Below the pieces are notes generated by a model. That model did not search any database. It worked only from the letters and a program-made list of their open reading frames with translations, and had not been told where the DNA came from. Source: Acytostelium subglobosum LB1 (lineage: Eukaryota; Evosea; Eumycetozoa; Acytosteliales; Acytosteliaceae). From it: a stretch of DNA of 64,000 nucleotides. Below, in pieces: positions 41,874 to 53,591 of the stretch (the stretch's first letter is position 1; each line of letters begins with the position of its first letter). Both the position numbers and the translations under genes were made by a program. The stretch covers positions 124,001-188,000 of the forward strand of contig NW_012236524.1 in assembly GCF_000787575.1 (NCBI RefSeq). The letters are read 5' to 3'.

Positions 41874-44756
41874 ATGACTACAAACATAAATATACCAGCT
41901 TCATTTCAGGAGCAACATCTTCAACCAGTGATATTGACACCGAGTCAATATAATAAATTGGCCAATGATGTCACTCTGTTGGAGCAACACATCCTGCCCG
42001 ACTATATACATCCTGAGCACACGGAGCTCCATGCACTTGGCCAGGAGCCCACAGTACAACAGAAGCAGTTGGCATTCTTGCTGAAAGAACAATACTATCG
42101 ATGGTCCAAAGTAGGCGAGTTCGTTGTCGGATTGGCGACGGGCCAGGCACAGCCACGCAAACAGCTCACACTCGATGTGCTCAAGATCACCATGTCCAAC
42201 CTCACACAGCTGAATGAGTATCGCAAGAACATACAGCTCGGCACAACCAACCTGCTCACATACATTGCACAAGAGCGCTCAGAGTCGCTGCAGGAGGAGC
42301 ATCGAGTGAGCGAGATAAACATGCTCGAGGCGGCAGAGGAGGAGCGCAAGGAAGGACTGTCCGATGCCAACACACAGAAGCAGCGCAAGATCAATGAGCT
42401 GAACTACAGGAATCCCGAAAGGATCGACCCAGAGGATCAGATTGATGTTTTGCGAGAGACTCACGCAGATGAGCGCGAGGAGCTCAAGGAGAAGCTGCAA
42501 ATAATGAACGAGATATATGGTGAGGACCCTTATCGTTGGCAGGAGAGTTTCAATCAGTTGTCAACGAGACACAATCGAGAGATGGCAGATCTGAAACGAG
42601 AGTATCGAGGCATAGTTGGCTACAGTGATGAGCTTCAGACGATTACAACAGAGTACGAGGAGGAGAGGGAAGCAGTGCGAGCAGCGTATGAGCAAAAGAA
42701 GAAGAATATAACAAACAAGAGGCTGAAAACGTTGCAGAAGACGATTGATCAGTACAATGCTGAGGTCAAGGAGTTAACAGATGCGAGCAAGCCCAAGGTC
42801 GTGGAGGTGGTCGTCGAGAAGAAGGTATACGTTGACAAGCCTGTGGTCGTCGAGAAGATAGTCTATGTCAACAAGCCAGTGGACAAGATCGTTGAGAAAG
42901 TTGTCGAGAAGATCGTCTATCTCGAGAAGCCAACCGATCTGCCGCCACTTGTCCCTACCGCGACTCACCCAATGTTCTTGCCATCCAATCCAAAGACGAC
43001 CTCCACAACAACAACTACAACCTCGACAACAACAACAGCATCCTCAGCGTCAACCAAGGCATCAGTGATAGCACCTGCGCCAATACCAGCACCACCACCA
43101 GCACCAATCAAGACAGACAAGCCAGCCAAGAGTGGTGGTGTCGAGATGGTCGTAGGAGAGACATACGATGCATTGGAGAAGATAAGGATCAAGCGAGAAA
43201 TGATCAGTGTGGAGTTGGCGCAGGTTGTCGCCAATCTGAAGACTTCGCACGTTGGAAAGACGACAAAAGAGATTGACCAGATGCCACTGGAGCTGCAAGC
43301 ACCTCTCAGGGCAGCACTCAAGGCGGAGAAGAAGTTGTACAACAGGAAGAAGGTGCTGTCATCCAAAATGGCAGTGCTCAACGAGCGAGAGAAGATCATG
43401 AGATTCTATTACACGCGACAAGATGTTCCACTGCTACTGGCGCCATCCAGCGAGAGCAAGTCTGCACTGACAATGGCATCACACAAACTAATGGAGGATC
43501 TGCGAGTCAAGGATGACAGAGGACTGGCCATGATTGGCAACATCAGGAACCTATTGATCAAGCACTTCAGAGGTACTAGATCATCATTCGTGTTGGCATG
43601 ACACTGCTCATCTTCATCAACACATGCACTGACACTATCAATCATTCATTCATCATTCATTACATCACAGGATACCGCATCGATGTACACCTATTTGGAT
43701 CATCAGCCAATGGATTGGCATTCGTAAACAGTGATCTGGACATCTCATTCCTCACCGACAAGCCTGTCGATCAGGTCAGGACAACTCATAAGATATCAAG
43801 CATTCTCAAACAGAGTATGTATTCATTGGAAGGACTTGGACCTTAAAGCCGATGATGAGTCCTTACTTCCACTCGATCAAACATACAGATAACTATGTGG
43901 ACATTCTACCAATCACTCGCACAAGAGTACCAATTGTGCGCTTCAGAGATGAGAAGACAAACCTATCGTGTGACCTCTCAATCAATAACCCTCTGGCCAT
44001 CCACAATAGCAGGATGATATACGACTATTGCCAGATTGACAATCGCGTGCGACCAATGGCCTTTGTCATCAAGAAATGGGTAAGGCCAACCAGAGTCCCA
44101 TCACTCCAATGCCTCACTCACTAACTCACTCATAAATACATACTTAGAGCAAGGTCAGATGCATCAATGACGCATCAAAGAACACATTACACTCTTACTC
44201 GTACGCAAACATGCTGATACACTTTTTGCAACGAGAGAAGATAAAGTTGCTGCCGTGCCTACAGCAGATGGCCAATGGCTTTGTGCAAATATCGAATGGC
44301 AAGAAGTATGGCAATGGCCAGATCATGCAGGATCAGATGGTGGATGGCCACAACGTCAAGTACTACAAGAACATCGACAGTCTCATGCTGTTTGGCAACC
44401 ACAACCGAAGCAGTGTTGGCGATCTGTTGTTTGAGTTCTTCAAGTACTATGCCGTGGAGTTTGATTATAGGCAGACGATAAGCATACGTACTGGCACACT
44501 ACTAGAGAACAAGCAATGGGAGGACGATCGTCGCGAATATTACCTCAACATTGAAGACCCCTTTGATGTCACATTCAACATTGCGCGATCCATTCGCAAG
44601 CCACATCACCTGGCCGCCATTGTCCAGGAGTTCCACCGAGCCTACCAACTACTCTCGAACAACGGTACCATCAGTGATCTGCTCAAGGAGAAGGAGCAGC
44701 CATCATCTGGCGATCAACCAAAGGTAAAGAAAGAGCCCAAGTCAGCAGTATTATAA
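41874..44756 (+). CDS. Noncanonical poly(A)/terminal nucleotidyltransferase with long coiled-coil N-terminus
   Basis: Four exons (41874..43572, 43671..43814, 43889..44079, 44148..44756) give 880 residues. The first ~560 residues are predicted coiled coil (SESLQEEHRVSEINMLEAAE, REELKEKLQIMNEIYGE), a Val/Glu/Lys repeat (VVVEKKVYVDKPVVVEKIVY) and a Thr/Pro linker. From about 565 a Pol-beta-type transferase begins: FGSSANGLAFVNSDLDISF with G576-S577 and the Asp pair D588/D590. The third Asp is in SCDLSINN, and a PAP-associated region (SYANMLIHFLQ, SVGDLLFEFFKYYAVEFDY, IEDPFD) follows. It is a Cid1/TUT/Trf4-type enzyme that adds A or U to RNA 3' ends. The fused coiled coil is unusual. The splice joining the two halves (AGAG|GTAC...CAG|GATAC) is phase 1 with a weak GTACTA donor. 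Confidence 0.85.
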
Positions 44757-44838
44757 ACAAGTTATTTAATTAATTAATTAAGTAATATTACAATTCAATT
44801 GATGGTGGTAATGATGATGATGTTGATGATGCTGATGA

Positions 44839-45519
44839 TCAGGATGTGGAGGAGGATGGGCCGGTGTGGAACTTGATGGGAGGACTGTCCCAATGGATGA
44901 TGGGTGACATTGTTCGTGCGTTGACGAGGTAGGAGCGTAGTGTTACAGTGTTGGTCTTGGCAGGCTTGTTTGTTACACAACATGTTATGGTAGGATTCAC
45001 TGAACATCTACCAGTACGATCAACATGTGATAGCTCGTTGGCAATGGAGAAGTGAGTGGTCTTTAGAGGAATGGTACGAATGATCAGTTCGTCATCATTG
45101 TTGATGTGGCCTTTGATCTGGTACTCAATGTTGCTGATGCGGTCATGAGTGATCTCCTGAGGGTACGTGGCCGACTCAAGGTCAAGTCTCTGCACACACA
45201 CTGAGTGCACCTTGGGTACGATCTTGTGTGGCACATTGTTGATCAAGGGAGGCAGAGCCTGAGTCTGAGGGATCTTGTTATCGAGTAGATGATGTATTGG
45301 ACCGATGTTGTCAAAGCTGCGTGTCAAGGATGGAACTGATGATGATGATGGTCCAGGATTGAGAGAGTAGATTGGAGGATTGAGGAGGTCTCTCATGAGC
45401 ATGTTGTTGCTCACAGAGGATTGGCTGCTGACCAAGTACTTTAGGTCACCCATAGGTCTGATCGACAGTCCCTTCAGGCCATCATTATCATTTGCTTGTG
45501 GTCTTGGTATAGAATACAT
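44839..45519 (-). CDS. Unknown 226-residue protein
   Basis: Single exon, start MYSIPRPQANDNDGLKGLSI. The first 90 residues are Ser/Pro/Asn-rich. The remainder (HSVCVQRLDLESATYPQEIT, ISNIEYQIKGHINNDDELII, LRSYLVNARTMSPIIHWDSP) looks like a small strand-rich domain with three Cys near the end. No signal peptide or membrane segment. I do not recognise a family. It converges on the nucleotidyltransferase gene (82 bp apart), and codon use matches neighbouring genes. Confidence 0.6.
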   Translation of the reverse strand: MYSIPRPQANDNDGLKGLSIRPMGDLKYLVSSQSSVSNNMLMRDLLNPPIYSLNPGPSSSSVPSLTRSFDNIGPIHHLLDNKIPQTQALPPLINNVPHKIVPKVHSVCVQRLDLESATYPQEITHDRISNIEYQIKGHINNDDELIIRTIPLKTTHFSIANELSHVDRTGRCSVNPTITCCVTNKPAKTNTVTLRSYLVNARTMSPIIHWDSPPIKFHTGPSSSTS

Positions 45520-45909
45520 GTTTAGTTAGGTAAGTATACTTTTATATATATCTATATCTTTATGTATTAGTCCTCTTAGTGTTACTGTAGTGTAGGAGTG
45601 AGTGGCACGTGATGTGTTGTGCGATGCATGCGTGATTAGTTTAGTGCAGAATGAACAAACAACAGTCATCAAGACATCGGCCCAAACCATCTTAGAGAAT
45701 TACATGAGAGCCACACTCACACCATCACTGATTGATTCCTGTTATCTTGGGTCACCACATCATATTATTGTGCTGCCCAATAGCCAAACTCAAATTTGAG
45801 CAAGACGACAAACTCCACCACCAGTGGGTTGAATGAATGGCTTGGTAACGTTTTATTGTCCAGCCAGCTGATGATTAAAGTTAGGATGATGATGAGATGG
45901 TTGTTGGCT
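45520..45909. other. Intergenic region
   Basis: Between the unknown protein's 5' end and the 3' end of B-box copy F. A plus-strand open frame without ATG (45602..45799, GTG start) lies here; it is not supported as a gene. Nothing else is recognised. Confidence 0.35.
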
Positions 45910-47554
45910 TTACTGTCCATCATAAAGTTGAAGCAGGCCACACCATCCTCGTTGATCAACAGCGTCATTGTCATTGATCTTGGTCCATTTATCACGTTTG
46001 ATTGAGTATCGGTAGTTGTAATCTGTACCTTGAAGGAATAGTAGAGTATTGGGCTCGGAGGTGCATCGACATAATATGTTGATCTGTGGACCAAACTCAT
46101 CTACACCGTCATCCACACCACCTTCAGACTGGAAATCGAGATCAGGTTTGATGGGCGGAGGTGTCAGATCGGACTGTCTCTTTGTGGACAATGACATGCT
46201 GGTAAATTGTCGGCCACGTGCAAACATGATGTACACCTTGTCCTGGCCATCGTATGCGAATGTATCAATTCTACTGGGTAGATTGACGATTGTTTCTTCT
46301 TTGGTGACCAGGTTGTAGATGAGGTAGGTGTCCTCCAAATTAAAGCCGCCAAAACAGTAAAGGATGTTGGAGTGTAGGATAAGGTTGGAGGTTGCTATGG
46401 CGTTCTTGAGAGTGGCAAGATGTTGGAACTGTTTCGTCTCGATGTTGAACGTGTCCACTCGATTCTCAGTGGCTTTATTAATGCCACCAACCAAGTATAT
46501 GGTCTTGTCTCCATCGTACACAGTCGAGATGTAGTATCCACCTTTGACGCCACCCTCAATCTTGTTTTCGAAGTGCCACTGACGGTCGGCCAGTGAGAAG
46601 CGGGAATATGTATCATCGCCATTAGTTCCAAATATGTAGGCATTGCCACGAGCATATACTGCAGCCGTGTACAGGTCACCACTGTACTCATCACCTTCAT
46701 ACTCGTGTACGGTCCATGTGTTGGTCATTGGTGAGAAGAATGAGTAGGTCTCTGATCTAATGCACATGACCTGATGATCAAGGTCATGAGTGAACTTCTC
46801 GATTGGGACATCCTCAGCATCCATGAGCAGGATGCATGACTTAACTTGATCTCTGATATGCTCTACTGTATTGAGGTCGGCTTGCATGTTCATGGGTCGC
46901 GGAACAGTATACTGTGTTCCGATCTTCTGGACATATCCTTTGATCAAGGTCATCAACTCGTTGTCTGTGATCTTGACCTCGGTTGACTCTTTGGACGGAT
47001 CAGTGTCTTGACCGGTCTGAAGTGATTGTTGAATGAACTGCTCAATCGATGTGCACTCTCTGATTGATTGATTGATGTCAATGTCCGTCGTGTCCATGTC
47101 AATGTCTGATTTGTTTGTTAGTTTGAATATGCTGTTGATGGTCTTGATCTCATCGACAATGTCATTGATTGACGATTGACATTGTTGCAATCTCTCATTG
47201 ATTGGTGAGTTGATCCTATGCTCCTCAACAATGAGCATGTCATGTAATAGTTTGATTGGATATTGAATCACGTGTAACTATCAATGATTGATGTGTTGTA
47301 GACAATTGTTTAAGTTTGATCCATTGTTGATTCAATCTTAATAATGATGGCTCGTTATATTGTCTCTGATTGATCAATAATCTTAAATGATCTACATTCT
47401 CCACCTCATGTCTCCGATGTTTATCACTAATACACATCTCACAAATCAAACTATTACAATCTATACATAAGAATCTAAATTGTTTAGAATGAGCCTCGCA
47501 ACAATCGTCTGCTGCTGGCAGCAACTGATTATTATTATTATTATTATTCTGCAT
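45910..47554 (-). pseudogene. B-box plus kelch copy F, split by a small deletion
   Basis: The start at 47554 (MQNNNNNNNQLLPAADDCCE) leads a B-box (CCEAH, CIDC, CEMC, H..H) and helix to DSISNQ. Compared with copy G (SVSEQFKLLHDML) about five bases are missing at about 47250, so the frame ends at QTIT-stop. The family sequence resumes out of frame as IKLLHDMLIVEEHRINSPIN and runs intact to LQLYDGQ, with blades ARGNAYIFGTNGD, KTIYLVGGINKA and NILYCFGGFN. One lesion only: a young pseudogene, or a mis-assembly. It is divergent from the TPR gene and most similar to copy G. Confidence 0.75.
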
Positions 47555-47775
47555 ATCTATTATCTGTATATTATTGTTTGTAAGATGTTCACTATTCAAT
47601 TGAATTAATGGTCAAATAATGGATCTTCAGGAACGAATTGGCGCCAAATGGTGGGTTTGACTTGGGAAATTGAATAATCAAGTTGTTGTTGGAGTTGATG
47701 CGCTTGAACATAGATGACACTTATTATCACTTTCAATCCATCAATCAACCAATCAATCATACAAACAAACAAACA

Positions 47776-50700
47776 ATGAATAGATTGATCATTCCTTTCA
47801 ATCAGTCATGGAGACAACTTCACTCAAGTTTGATGAATAGCTGTACATCATCATCTCCATCACTGACATCTCTTACATCATCCCAAATCAACCTGTGTAG
47901 ATTGTTCCAACTTCCATCTCCACAATCAACAACATTAATAACATCCTTGTGTCGTTTCAACAAACTCAATAACAACAACATCATATCTTCCTCCACTCCA
48001 CTGTTTGATTCAAACAGATGTATTGGTAGTAGTAGTAGTACGACAATTTCCAAACGATACTTTGGAGGGGCAAGAGGAGGAGGAGGAGATAATGATGGTT
48101 GTGGTGATGCAACATGTGACCATACACTTGATCAACATCTTACACATCAACAGATCGAGAGATTAGAGTCGTTGATACAGCAAGTAGAGGTGGCATCACA
48201 CACTGATCAGTATGAAGAGATTGTGTCCATCACTCAGAGTATCCTCCGAATGGTGCCATCACACATTGAATCACTCAATGCGCAGGGTCGCGCCTATCTC
48301 ATGCTGGGACAGCCTGCCAAAGCTTTGAACTCGTTCACCACCTGTCGCAACTACCTAATGATGGACGTGCCAGAGTCTGACATCGACCTACATTTCACTC
48401 GCAACCTGCATCACCTCCAGTATAACATCGCCAAGTCGCTCAGCATGCTGGGCCAGAACGATGCGGCCACCAAGCTGCTCGAGTCCATCCTCTCCATCAG
48501 GTCGACCCAACCATTGGACTGCTACCAATTACTTCTCGACCTGTATCAATGCAAGGACCAAAACATCATTCAGGGCATCGACAGGATCATGTCAGCCAGT
48601 GATTCCAATTGGGATCCCGTGCCACTGTGCGTCTATCTGATCAATGAGCTGGACAATAGGAAAATAGAGACGCCACAGGTGCACGCCAAGCTCAATGATA
48701 TCGTTCTGGGTACATGTCCCAACATCGAGGAGTTTGATCAGAATGTTCACTGCGACAACTTGTACGAATGCTTGTTGAGACGAACCTTGCTCGATGCGGT
48801 ACTGTCACCGGACACTTATAAACAGAGGTTGCTGGACCTGATGCATATCAAGCCAAAAGAGAAGTTTGGCTTCAACATACGGATACTCCTTCTCACCAGT
48901 TTGCCAAGCGGGTCTCAAGAGTTGCATCAAATGATCACAGAAATTGAATCAAACGAGTCCTTGGTTGACTCGATTGTATGTTTAAATATCACTGGAACCA
49001 ATCCAATATCATCTTCACTCACTCACTCAACCAACCAATCAATCAAACACCAACCTCTTAGAAAGGTCTTCCATACTGGACACAGGTAAGACTGGAAAAG
49101 TTGGTCGCCACAATGAAGACAATGTCTATAGAGGACGCCAGAGAATACCTAAAGAAGATTGAGGAGTCTCCATTCAATCAAGAGGTAGGTCTGCTTTATA
49201 CATTGATCTATTTAACTCTGGCCAAAGAGATGATAATGCGATCAGAGAGGAAGTATTGCAAGGACTTTTCAAAGTTTGTCGAATGGCTGCCAGGTGGACG
49301 GACCAACGAACTCGTGCGACAGCTACCATGGATCACAGATCCCACAGAGAGCGCCAAGCAGGTACATCAGAGATGTGTTCAAATGATTGCTCAACTGGAT
49401 ACATACCATAACGCCAATGGTTCATCATCATCATCAATGGATGACATTCGTTACATGTATGAACTGCTGGAAAAGACAACCGCGATACCCTTAAGTCCAA
49501 GGGGTCCAGAGCCCCCCGTTGTGTCGGTCCACAACCAACTGCTCATTGATCTGATCGATCAAAAGTTCATTTCACCGGCGAAGCGATACCATCACTGGGA
49601 CCCATTCGCCAGAGTGAAGTGGGATTCATTGGATTCCGAGCCTTCACTTGACACGATATTGAAGACACTTACCACTTTCATTCACTTGGACTATCAGTAC
49701 ACGCCAGATTCTGTTCTGAAGACGACTAAGCAGTCCATTGATGCGAATCCCGAGTACAGCATTGGTTACCTCGTGCATTCATACATGTCCGTGGTCAAAT
49801 ATGGTAGGTCCAACCTTGATGTTATGAACTCTGTGAACAAGGCCATCAAGTTAGATCGTTACAGAGATCAATCAGAGAGGGAGTATGGCCAGATACTGCT
49901 GGCACTGACCATCGTCGGTTTGCATTATAACGAGCAATCTGTCAACATATTGCAATCACTGTTGGAGGCCAACCCCAACCACAAAGAGGCACTTCATTCT
50001 TTGGCCTTGGTCTATCTCTGGACAAACATGTTGAATGAAGCCGAGCAGCACATTACCACCAGGGTGCTGACGGCTTATCCCGACTCTGTTCACGCTCGCA
50101 TCACACTGGCCTATTGTAGAGATATGCGCGGTGTTCGAACGGGCGCACAAGAGGCCTATCAAACAATATACGATCTCGGACTTGAGTCTCCATCATCAAC
50201 AACAGAACAAAACAGAATGATCCAAGAAGGATTGTTCGGTCTGGAGATAAAGAGTCTGTTGGATGACATGAAAGAGTTTGTAAGCAATTATGGCAATGAC
50301 CAATCAATGCCAATCAGACAGGCCTACGATATCATCACCTTTATCCACATCACACTCAAAGAGATTGATATGGCACTCAAGACTGGCGAACTTGGCGGGC
50401 TCAGTGCACCCGAGGATGAACCTTATCAATCCGAGTATCTGATCACACTAGACTACTTTATTAGGGAATCCATCGCCATTTCTTTGATGCCATTGGCAGA
50501 ACATAACATTTACTCGCCACGAAGCGTCTACCATCTGGTCGTGTTGGTACACACATTCCTCGGCAAGGCCTACTCGACAATTCCAGAACGATCATCCGAT
50601 GCCATCCGCCACCTTCGCGCATCAATGTCCTTTTCCTGGCCGGCTTTCCCGAGTGACAACGACATCATTGACAAAGTAATCATTGAGCTGAAGTCAGTAG

Positions 50701-50786
50701 CAGAGGGTCTTTTAGTTCCACTGCTAATGGATCTCAAACGGTACGATGAACTTGAGCAACTTCAAATAGAGAAGACTGCACAATAA
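47776..50786 (+). CDS. Large TPR-repeat protein, possibly mitochondrial
   Basis: Two exons (47776..48975, 49062..50786) give 974 residues. The N-terminus (MNRLIIPFNQSWRQLHSSLM ... ISKRYFGGARGGGG) is basic and Ser-rich and could be a mitochondrial presequence. TPR-like helix pairs follow at both ends, for example IESLNAQGRAYLMLGQPAKA near residue 160 and NHKEALHSLALVYLWTNMLN with DSVHARITLAYCRDMRG near 700. The middle is helical without clear motifs. It probably acts as a scaffold; no catalytic residues are seen. The intron (48976..49061) is phase 0 with GTATGT and TTAG and lacks a CTAAC. The start at 47776 is the first ATG with a presequence-like start. Confidence 0.75.
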
Positions 50787-50950
50787 ACATACTGGTCATG
50801 AGCATTTGGGGCAGAGACATATACTAATTCAATGACAAACAAATGTTGTTGGATATGATTATGATGGCTTGTAGATTGTATAAGATTGGCAAACAGACAA
50901 CTGCGATATAAACATATTCAACAACATTTTATATACATGTAATAATACTA

Positions 50951-52573
50951 CTATGGTTGAATTGATTGTGGACTATCGTATAATACACATTGGCCAACCC
51001 ATCCTCTCATCACACTTGCGTCATTGTCTTCGAACCTCTTCCATCGATTGAGTTTGATTGAGTATCGATAGTTGTGACCTTGACCTTGAAGAAACAGTAG
51101 TGTTCCGGGCTCATATGAACAATGACATAATACATTGACTTGAGCTCGGTATGATTCATCAGGGTCCAAATCAGGGTTGATTGGCGCAGGTGCCAGTTCA
51201 CATGTTCTCTTTGATGTCAAGGACATACTAATGAATCGTCCTTTACCGCCTTCGAACAAGATGTACACCTTGTCATGGCCATCATATACCAGTGAATCAA
51301 TTCGGCCCGGAAGATCATAGTTTATCTCCTCAAAGGTGTCCAGATCGAATGTGATGTACTTGTTGAGATATTCGTTGGTTGTGAGGCAATTGAAGATGAA
51401 GAGTATGTTTGAGTGGACCAGGGTGAACGGCTCAAAGATGGGATGATCCAACTCTCCAACGGAATGGAATTGTTGTGTCTCAATGTCAAACATGCTCACC
51501 TTGGCTCCAAAGGTGCCACCAATCAAATAGATGTGCTTGTCTCCATCGTAAGCAGCAGACATATGATACATGCCATCGATCATATCGTGACAGTGCCATT
51601 GACGATCGGCCAGTGAGAAGCGAAGATACTTTTGATCATCACCGACTCCAAAGATGTAGACATTCCCTCGAGCGTACACTGTTGCTTTGTGTAGGTCGCT
51701 AAAGGAACCATCTATATCCTTTTCGATTCGTGTCCATGTGTTGGTCATTGGCGAGAAGAATGAATAGTTGTCTGATTCAATGTACATGATATGATGATCA
51801 AGGTCATGAGTGAACTTCTCGGCCATCTCCATCAATGTAAAGCATGATTGAACTTGCTCTCTGATATGGTCCAATGTGTTTTGATCAATTCCAACGTCGC
51901 ATGCTCTTGTCATTTGATAGTCAGCAGTACGCGAACATGTGTTAATCTGTTGCATTACTGTCAGCAGTTCAATGTCTGTGATTGTGATCACAGGGACATC
52001 TATGTCGGGAGATGATGATGACGAAGACGACGATGACGACTGGCTGTGTGTGTATGTATGCTTGATGAACTGATTGATGGATGTACATTCTCTGATTGAT
52101 TGAATGATGTCAACATCGACATTGCTTAACAGAGATGATGGATTGAATATGTAGTTGATTGACTTGATCTCATCGATGATGTTATTGATTGTTGATTGAG
52201 TTTGTTGTAATCTCTGATTGATTGGTGAGTTGATCCTGTGCTCCTCAACAACTAGCATGTCGTGTAATAGTTTGAATTGTTCAGATACTGAGTTGCGGGA
52301 CATTATCAATGATTGATGTGTAGTAGCAAGTTGTTGAAGAGTACTCCATAGTTGATTCAATCTTAATAATGATGTCTCATTGTATTGTCTCTGATTGATC
52401 AGTGATCTCAAGTGATGTACATTCTCCACTTCATGTCTTCTATGTTTATCACTTATACAAGCTTCACAAATCAAACTATTACAATCTATACACAAGAACC
52501 TAATCTTTTTGGAATGTATCTCACAACAACTATTGTTCTGTTGTATCTGTATCTGTTGTTGTTGTTCATTCAT
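50951..52573 (-). CDS. B-box zinc finger plus kelch-repeat protein, copy G (intact)
   Basis: Single exon, 540 residues, start MNEQQQQIQIQQNNSC. The B-box reads CEIH, CIDC, CEAC and HRRH. Helix SLLRLNQLWSTLQQLATTHQ aligns with HLWKTLQLCATSYQSLEV of copies A-E, but this subtype has CIDCNSLICE and DKHRRHEVENV, shared only with copy F. The kelch half includes ARGNVYIFGVGDDQ, KHIYLIGGTFGAK and FFSPMTNTWTRIE. A Ser-run (SSSSSSSSSS) sits in the linker near residue 195. Function unknown, as for the family. F and G form a second branch about 30 kb from the A-E island. Confidence 0.85.
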   Translation of the reverse strand: MNEQQQQIQIQQNNSCCEIHSKKIRFLCIDCNSLICEACISDKHRRHEVENVHHLRSLINQRQYNETSLLRLNQLWSTLQQLATTHQSLIMSRNSVSEQFKLLHDMLVVEEHRINSPINQRLQQTQSTINNIIDEIKSINYIFNPSSLLSNVDVDIIQSIRECTSINQFIKHTYTHSQSSSSSSSSSSPDIDVPVITITDIELLTVMQQINTCSRTADYQMTRACDVGIDQNTLDHIREQVQSCFTLMEMAEKFTHDLDHHIMYIESDNYSFFSPMTNTWTRIEKDIDGSFSDLHKATVYARGNVYIFGVGDDQKYLRFSLADRQWHCHDMIDGMYHMSAAYDGDKHIYLIGGTFGAKVSMFDIETQQFHSVGELDHPIFEPFTLVHSNILFIFNCLTTNEYLNKYITFDLDTFEEINYDLPGRIDSLVYDGHDKVYILFEGGKGRFISMSLTSKRTCELAPAPINPDLDPDESYRAQVNVLCHCSYEPGTLLFLQGQGHNYRYSIKLNRWKRFEDNDASVMRGWVGQCVLYDSPQSIQP

Positions 52574-52922
52574 TATCTTTCTCTGTGTGTGTTTGGAAGG
52601 TTCTTTTGATTCTGGAATTGATTGAACACAGTGTGTTTGTGCTCAAGATCACACACCATTTTTAATTGGAAGGGCTGTCATGTTCTTGAATGAGACTAGA
52701 TCGTCAATTATAATACTCTCGATCCAAACCTGTTTCATACTCCATTTACAATGATAGTTCAAACATTGTTTATAAATAATAATCGACCTTATCGATAATT
52801 AATATCATCAAAACAATCAATCATAACAAACAAACAAGTAATATAGACGCCTTACCTCTATCAAATATTTTTTCTCTTTATTTAAATACTCACAATATAT
52901 ATATATAAATATAATAATAATA
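52574..52922. promoter_or_regulatory. Divergent promoter region
   Basis: AT-rich, gene-free 0.35 kb between copy G and the SnoaL-like gene, which are divergent. A TATATATATA run lies at about 52896-52906 just before the SnoaL start. Confidence 0.4.
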
Positions 52923-53394
52923 ATGGGTCTCTTCTCAAGAAAGCATAAATCAAACATCAACACTGCCACTGAGGTTCCTCGAACAACTGTGACAAATACC
53001 AAGGTTGTAGCGACTCCAGCAACGGTACCACATTACAACTTTAAGTTCAGAGAACTATCAGGTGGCCGAAGGTATCCAAGAAATACTCAAGGGTATTCTG
53101 GAAGGAAGAATATTAGAGATATTTGATAAATACTATCACAAGGACATTGTGATGTATGAGAAGGGCGATTCAACCAACCGTGTGGGCAAGGCGGCCAACA
53201 GGATTGCCGAAGAATCCTTCATAAAGAATGCTACATTCCATGAAGCAAGAGTTGAGAAGTTGATCATCGATGGCAACAACACTGCATACCAGATGTATTT
53301 AGACTTCACTTATGGTGGACACAGAGTACAAAAGACTCAATGGGCAATGCAAGAGTGGAAGGATGGTCTTGTCATCAAAGAGGAGTTCAACTAA
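52923..53394 (+). CDS. SnoaL-like (NTF2-fold) protein with an unresolved N-terminal junction
   Basis: The start gives MGLFSRKHKSNINTATEVPR and runs open to about 53120. The conserved part is in another frame, from about 53044 on: SSENYQVAEGIQEILKGILE, GRILEIFDKYYHKDIVMYEK, then FTYGGHRVQKTQWAMQEWKD to EEFN-stop. This is an NTF2/SnoaL-like fold of about 110 residues; such proteins bind small hydrophobic ligands or act as isomerases. The frames can be joined by a 49-64 nt intron (donor near 52989 or 53004, acceptor at 53052) or by a single-base shift. The donor candidates GTGACA and GTTGTA are poor for this genome, so I cannot decide. Confidence 0.65.
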
Positions 53395-53591
53395 TTTAAT
53401 CAAAATATATATAAATAAATAATAATATTGTACATGTGTCTAAATCATTATTCATTCCTTCATGTTGGATACCAAGTCTGGAATTGATTAATTCTTCGAA
53501 ACTAAGATTCTAGATATTTTTGAAACGACACATCTAAGGTGATCAAAAGTAGTTCCTTTTTTTACTTCTGTCAATCAATCAAATATTAACA

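Noticed and set aside
45602-45799. Open frame with GTG start (DVLCDACVISLVQNEQ...)
   Set aside because: No ATG, no splice partner upstream, and 65 stop-free codons occur by chance at this composition. It might be a fragment with paired Cys, but I cannot support it.
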